Assembly: GCA_958450365.1 (NCBI GenBank)
Contig: CAUEEP010000923.1
Location: 1 to 64,000, forward strand
DNA from: Mesorhabditis belari
Taxonomy: Eukaryota > Nematoda > Chromadorea > Rhabditida > Rhabditidae
Length of the DNA: 64,000 nucleotides
Direction: 5' to 3'
Shown here piece after piece: positions 61,301 through 64,000 of this stretch. Each line of letters starts with the position of its first letter. Within the stretch, counting starts at the first letter, position 1. Below the pieces are notes generated by a model. The model was not told the DNA's origin. It made no database searches and saw only the letters and a program-made list of their open reading frames with translations. A program made the position numbers and the translations under genes.

Positions 61301-64000
61301 ACTCATTGTACTCATTCTATCATACTATTGTACTACTCATTGTTTTTATCTACAGTGGCTTTACTTTTGGTTCCAGGTGACACTCCAAATCCGCCCACGC
61401 AGTTCCGACGGTCTCTTGTTCTATTGGGGATCGCTTAAAGTAAGAAAAGTTATTAAGAAAGTCCAGAAAGTCTTTTCTGGACAGCTCTTTTCCTTTTCGT
61501 ATTTTCGTTGAAAAATAACAAATTCACCACAATTAACCTATGGCTTACTCTAAATAAAAGTGTTTATTGTTTAACGGAAATACGAAAAGGAACAAAAAGA
61601 CCTTCTGGAAAGCCTAATAGATGTGCCAGAAAGGAAATGTTTACACGCGAAGCTCTGTCTTTGCTAAAACAATATTTTCAGGATGGTCGCTCATCTGGAG
61701 ATTTCCTAGCGTTGTACCTGGTCGCCTCACAACCGCATTTCTTCTGGAATCTCGGCTCCGGGATCGCTTATGTCAAGTGGGTATTGGCTTACGATTGTTT
61801 TTAAATTGATGTCTTTTAGAAAAGGTAATCATGTCGTTTAGAGCAACGCCGATCTCAAATCACAACTGGTCGACGATCGAGTTCGGGCGAACGGGAAGAG
61901 ATGGACACATCAGTGTTGATCGCGGTTTCGCCAATAAACAGACGAGTTTGGTGGGTGATCGCTTTTCAAATCATGGCTTAGCTACCGTAATCTGGTTAGT
62001 AGATGCCACAGTAACCCAAATAGTTTCTAATATTGCTTTAAAGCGTTTCGTCGCTACTATAGATGTTACAGTAAGCCGTAGCCCAGTTTCTACTGTCGCT
62101 TTAAGCTTGTCTCTACCGTAGTCCATAGTCGATAGATGTTACAGTAGCCTACCGTAAATACTGTAATAGTGCCCCGCCCCCATAATGACGGTGCGGAGTG
62201 TTGCGTAGTCTAGCTTTGAACGGGTTTTTCTCGACACTGGTTTAAGCTACAATGCGTGCTTAGGTATCAAAAAATAGCCCTGAATTCCAGCTATTTTTTG
62301 ATACCAAAGACGCATTCTTTGAAAGTATGGGTGCTTTGAAAAAAATGAAATACTAAATGAAAACATTTGCGACTACGCGACTGTACGAGGGGGGTGGGGT
62401 ACTATTACAGCATTCACGGTAAGTATTCTATTGTAATCGTAAAGATTAGAGCATTTAGATTGATAAATTGAATTTAAAAATATTCAATTTATTAAAAATA
62501 TTAAATTTTCACCATAAAGGCCTAGCTTGTTCAAAAAAATTATTCAACTTATCCATCATTTGAATGTTTTTTTTGTGAAAGAGATCACTCATTTTTGTCT
62601 TTTTATGTTTCTTTTCATTCATTTTGATATAATGACGACAATTTGAGTGAATGGAAATTTTCATAGCGCTCACTTCAATCCATTCATTAAATATGCACAC
62701 GTTTTGTTGATCTCAATGAGTTTGAAAGCCTTCGAGAAGCCTTTAGAAAAGTTGTCAAAAGTTTTCAAGCAAGATAACGATGTTAAAGGTTTATAATTTC
62801 GTAACTTATCCAAGAATTTCACCTTTCTTTGCTTTATAAATAGAGTAGAATGACGATAATTGAGTTAATTCGGGAAAGTGAAAATAGAATTTATTATGTG
62901 AAAAGGGTAAAAGTTACCATTTTGCTTTGTCATAAATAAAAATAGCTTTTAAAAAATGATGAAATAAGCGCTTTAAAATATAATTTAGCTAACGTAATTC
63001 ACGTAGAAAAGTACTCAAGTTCATAGTAGAGGTTTTAAAATTGCTTTAACGCTTTAAACGCTTATTGCTTATCGCTGAGTCGACTACTTTAGTCGAGTAC
63101 AGTTATTTTACAGTTACAGTAACCCTAGGAATTTCTTTCGTTAAGCTGATTTTGATAGAAACTAGTCAGAAGATTGAGAAGACAAAGATCAAACAAAGAT
63201 CAAACTCTGACTGACTCTATGCCGGGTTACGGTAGCTGGGAAATAAAGAAATTGTAAAAGATCAAGTTGAACAATAAATTTCAGCCAAAAAACACTCATC
63301 TCGACGTGTCTGGCTTTCCGCTTTTTATCGGTGGTGTCACCAATTTCGAGAAAATTCCCCCAAAACTTCGCTCACTCAATCGAACGTTTTTGGGAGAAAT
63401 TCGTTTCGTTTCGATCAACGAGCAACCGATTCTCATCACAAATGTGAGTTCCACAAATTGCCCGTATTCTCTCTAATGATCAAAACTGGTAGTAGATGCA
63501 AAGCTAGATTCAAAATGCAAAGCTAGATCCAATAACTACCATATTCTCTTTAATAGTAGCGCACCCCCGTCGAGCCGAGTTGATGACTATTTTACGGCTT
63601 CCAAAGTTTTCACAGAAGCTCAACACTCTAATCCCTGACAAGATCTCATCATCAGCTACATTTTCCGACCCCACATCGATAGGTTCTGATAAACGCTTTT
63701 TGAGATTTCGAGCGATTTAGGCAAGCTTATGGACTAGTATTAGGGACTAGCTTCTTTGAGATCAGCTTCTCCTTTAGTTACCAGCTTCTTTAAGCTTTGT
63801 TGGATTTGTTACGGTAGATTTGTAGCCGAGTTGATGACTATTTTACGGTTTCCAATTTTTCCCAGAAGCTCAACACTTTAATCCCTGACAAGATCTCATC
63901 ATTAGCTACATTTTCCGACCCCACATCGATAGGTTCTGATAAACGCTTTTCGAGATTTCGAGGAATTTAGGCAAAGCTTAGGGTGCACTACTATTAGAGA
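46370..64000 (+). CDS. agr-1: Agrin, 3' end beyond the window
   Basis: A secreted heparan-sulphate proteoglycan of basement membranes. A signal peptide (FSIFFFTVFFLCVKS) begins at 46370. An NtA domain follows (46440-47400; EAEILITATVREIHL, RRVFKGKALLEGRE, GAGDTKIFAI). Nine Kazal/follistatin modules lie at about 48567-49802, 51668-52071, 52144-52595, 53020-53325, 53500-53904, 54305-54637, 54934-55530, 55945-56195 and 57665-57990, each with VCGxDGxTYxxEC-type cores. Two laminin-EGF repeats lie between the eighth and ninth (56617-57387; TKCDHCVPSFWG, EKCEKCRDGFLL). Then come a Cys-containing linker (58050-58385), LamG 1 (58525-60960; MLGGALSESRSFIGCIRG), a small EGF-like piece (60990-61033) and LamG 2 (61113-63444; RPRSSDGLLFYWG, NHNWSTIEFGRTGRDG). 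The last visible exon ends at 63444. At least one further LamG and the stop are expected to the right. All exons seen are open. The introns are unusually large and full of repeats. Confidence 0.93.
48081..48552. mobile_element. MITE family B, copy 1
   Basis: It is bounded by TACCGTATTCGCTCTAATAG and a near-inverse (CTATTAGAGAAAATACGGTA). Inside, two copies of a 180-bp unit (TCATCATCAGCTACATTTTC, then CACATCGATAGGTTCTGATA) stand in tandem. A second copy starts at 63537. It is inserted in an agrin intron. Confidence 0.85.
49425..49722. repeat. 17-bp minisatellite
   Basis: About 17 copies of CTAGTCTAGTCTAGAGG, very uniform, with one irregular unit near 49610. It is in an agrin intron. There are no unique spacers, so it is not CRISPR-like. 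Confidence 0.95.
50909..51360 (-). mobile_element. DDE transposase remnant
   Basis: On the minus strand, HLNPLDFSVWGFMGEQ (from about 51335) corresponds to the DLNPLDFxVWG block that precedes the end of many Tc-type transposases. KADEGHFEN (about 51040) corresponds to the usual GGHFE ending. Frames are broken between them. A 17-bp unit (CTTTAATTCAACAAAGG) has expanded six- to seven-fold at 51061-51172. The left end CAGGGTGGCTGAAAATTACG resembles a transposon tip. It lies in an agrin intron. Confidence 0.65.
52736..52765. repeat. Interstitial telomeric repeat
   Basis: Five consecutive units, TTAGGT, then TTAGGC three times, then TTAGCT, match the nematode telomere repeat. It is in an agrin intron, far from any sign of a chromosome end. 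Confidence 0.8.
52789..52814. repeat. Perfect 26-bp palindrome
   Basis: AAACTGGACTTA, central GC, then TAAGTCCAGTTT. It is 23 bp after the interstitial telomeric repeat, in an agrin intron. Confidence 0.85.
55121..55385 (+). mobile_element. tRNA-derived SINE
   Basis: A tRNA-like head (55121-55192) has an A-box-like GTGGCGCAGCGAGAGCGCG and a B-box-like GGGTTCGTCCCCC, the signals for RNA polymerase III. A body follows, with three GACGGTCCATACAACTAG-type units (55298-55350), GACAGACAGACGG runs and a CTCTTTTATCTATATT tail. The arrangement is that of a short retroposon. The anticodon stem does not fold, so it is not a functional tRNA. It is in an agrin intron. Confidence 0.6.
56251..56315. repeat. 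Palindrome plus adjacent hairpin
   Basis: CCTCATAAGATCTTATGAGG (56251-56270) is a perfect 20-bp palindrome. One base later, 56272-56288 (CAATACAATAATTGACA) pairs perfectly with 56299-56315 across 10 bases. It is in an agrin intron. Confidence 0.9.
58867..59038. repeat. 20-bp minisatellite
   Basis: Eight to nine near-identical units of TCAATCTAGGCCTTCTGAAG. One unit has GAGA in place of GAAG. It is in an agrin intron. Confidence 0.95.
60266..60325. mobile_element. MITE family C, deleted copy
   Basis: Only the outer ends of the 17044-17516 element remain (GGGAGTGGGACAAATGTCCG to GGTCGCATTTGTCCCACCCC). A 33-bp sequence (beginning AAACTTAGTTGACAAT) occurs on both sides, at about 60233 and 60352, indicating a local duplication around the element. 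Confidence 0.75.
61243..61312. repeat. 20-bp tandem repeat
   Basis: Three and a half units of CTCATTGTACTATTGTACTA in the agrin intron directly after the LamG 2 start exon. Confidence 0.9.
62150..62421. mobile_element. MITE family A, copy 3
   Basis: The same termini, GGTATCAAAAAATAGC hairpin and GTACGAGGGGGGTGGGG tract as the copies at 11519 and 15444. Small differences (GCATTCACGGTA at the right end) show divergence. It is in an agrin intron. Confidence 0.85.
63537..64000. mobile_element. MITE family B, copy 2 (cut by window edge)
   Basis: Same two-unit structure as 48081-48552, with scattered substitutions (for example CCCTGACAAGATCTC in place of CCCCCACTAGATCTC). The right tip is lost at the window edge. 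Confidence 0.85.

Overview
This is nematode nuclear DNA. Coding sequence is split by many short introns (about 45-60 bp) with TTTTCAG/TTTTAG acceptors. Several start codons sit directly on such an acceptor, as expected for spliced-leader trans-splicing. An interstitial TTAGGC run, a serpentine chemoreceptor and nematode-type Tc/mariner elements agree. The gene set (agrin, GLD-1/ASD-2-type STAR protein, PMP70-type ABCD transporter) fits a rhabditid-like chromadorean; I cannot name the species. All gene models were built by eye from frames and splice signals, so exon ends are approximate.

Layout. 1-2.2 kb: unrecognised open frames, then a promoter-like stretch with a perfect heat-shock element. 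2.2-4.6 kb (+): C-terminal PHD-PHD-bromodomain part of a NURF-1/BPTF-like gene with several one-base frame breaks. 5.1-9.7 kb (+): mitochondrial-type valyl-tRNA synthetase. 11.2-16.9 kb (+): peroxisomal ABC half-transporter. 18.0-22.8 kb (+): a close, operon-like run of two different non-canonical poly(A)/poly(U) polymerase-like genes and a small membrane protein. 23.9-26.6 kb (+): cytosolic HSP90 (daf-21). 27.4-31.9 kb (+): serpentine chemoreceptor whose introns hold nested transposons. 32.4-38.3 kb (-): small coiled-coil protein, STAR RNA-binding protein and TTC36-like TPR protein; the last has a Tc3-like transposon in an intron. 39.5-41.3 kb (-): divergent protein kinase. 42.6-46 kb (-): membrane-anchored protein ending in an AMPK-beta-type glycogen-binding domain. 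46.4 kb to the right edge (+): agrin (NtA, nine Kazal/follistatin modules, laminin-EGF, LamG), incomplete.

Noncoding DNA is rich in small inverted-repeat elements (at least five families), minisatellites, tRNA-derived sequences and short perfect hairpins, concentrated in introns of pmp, the chemoreceptor and agrin. Most of the genes are housekeeping or developmental and do not form one pathway. The two features with possible functional coupling are the operon-like runs at 18.0-22.8 kb (+) and 32.4-38.3 kb (-). Scattered one-base frame breaks suggest residual sequencing indels, so breaks should not be read as pseudogenes without checking.
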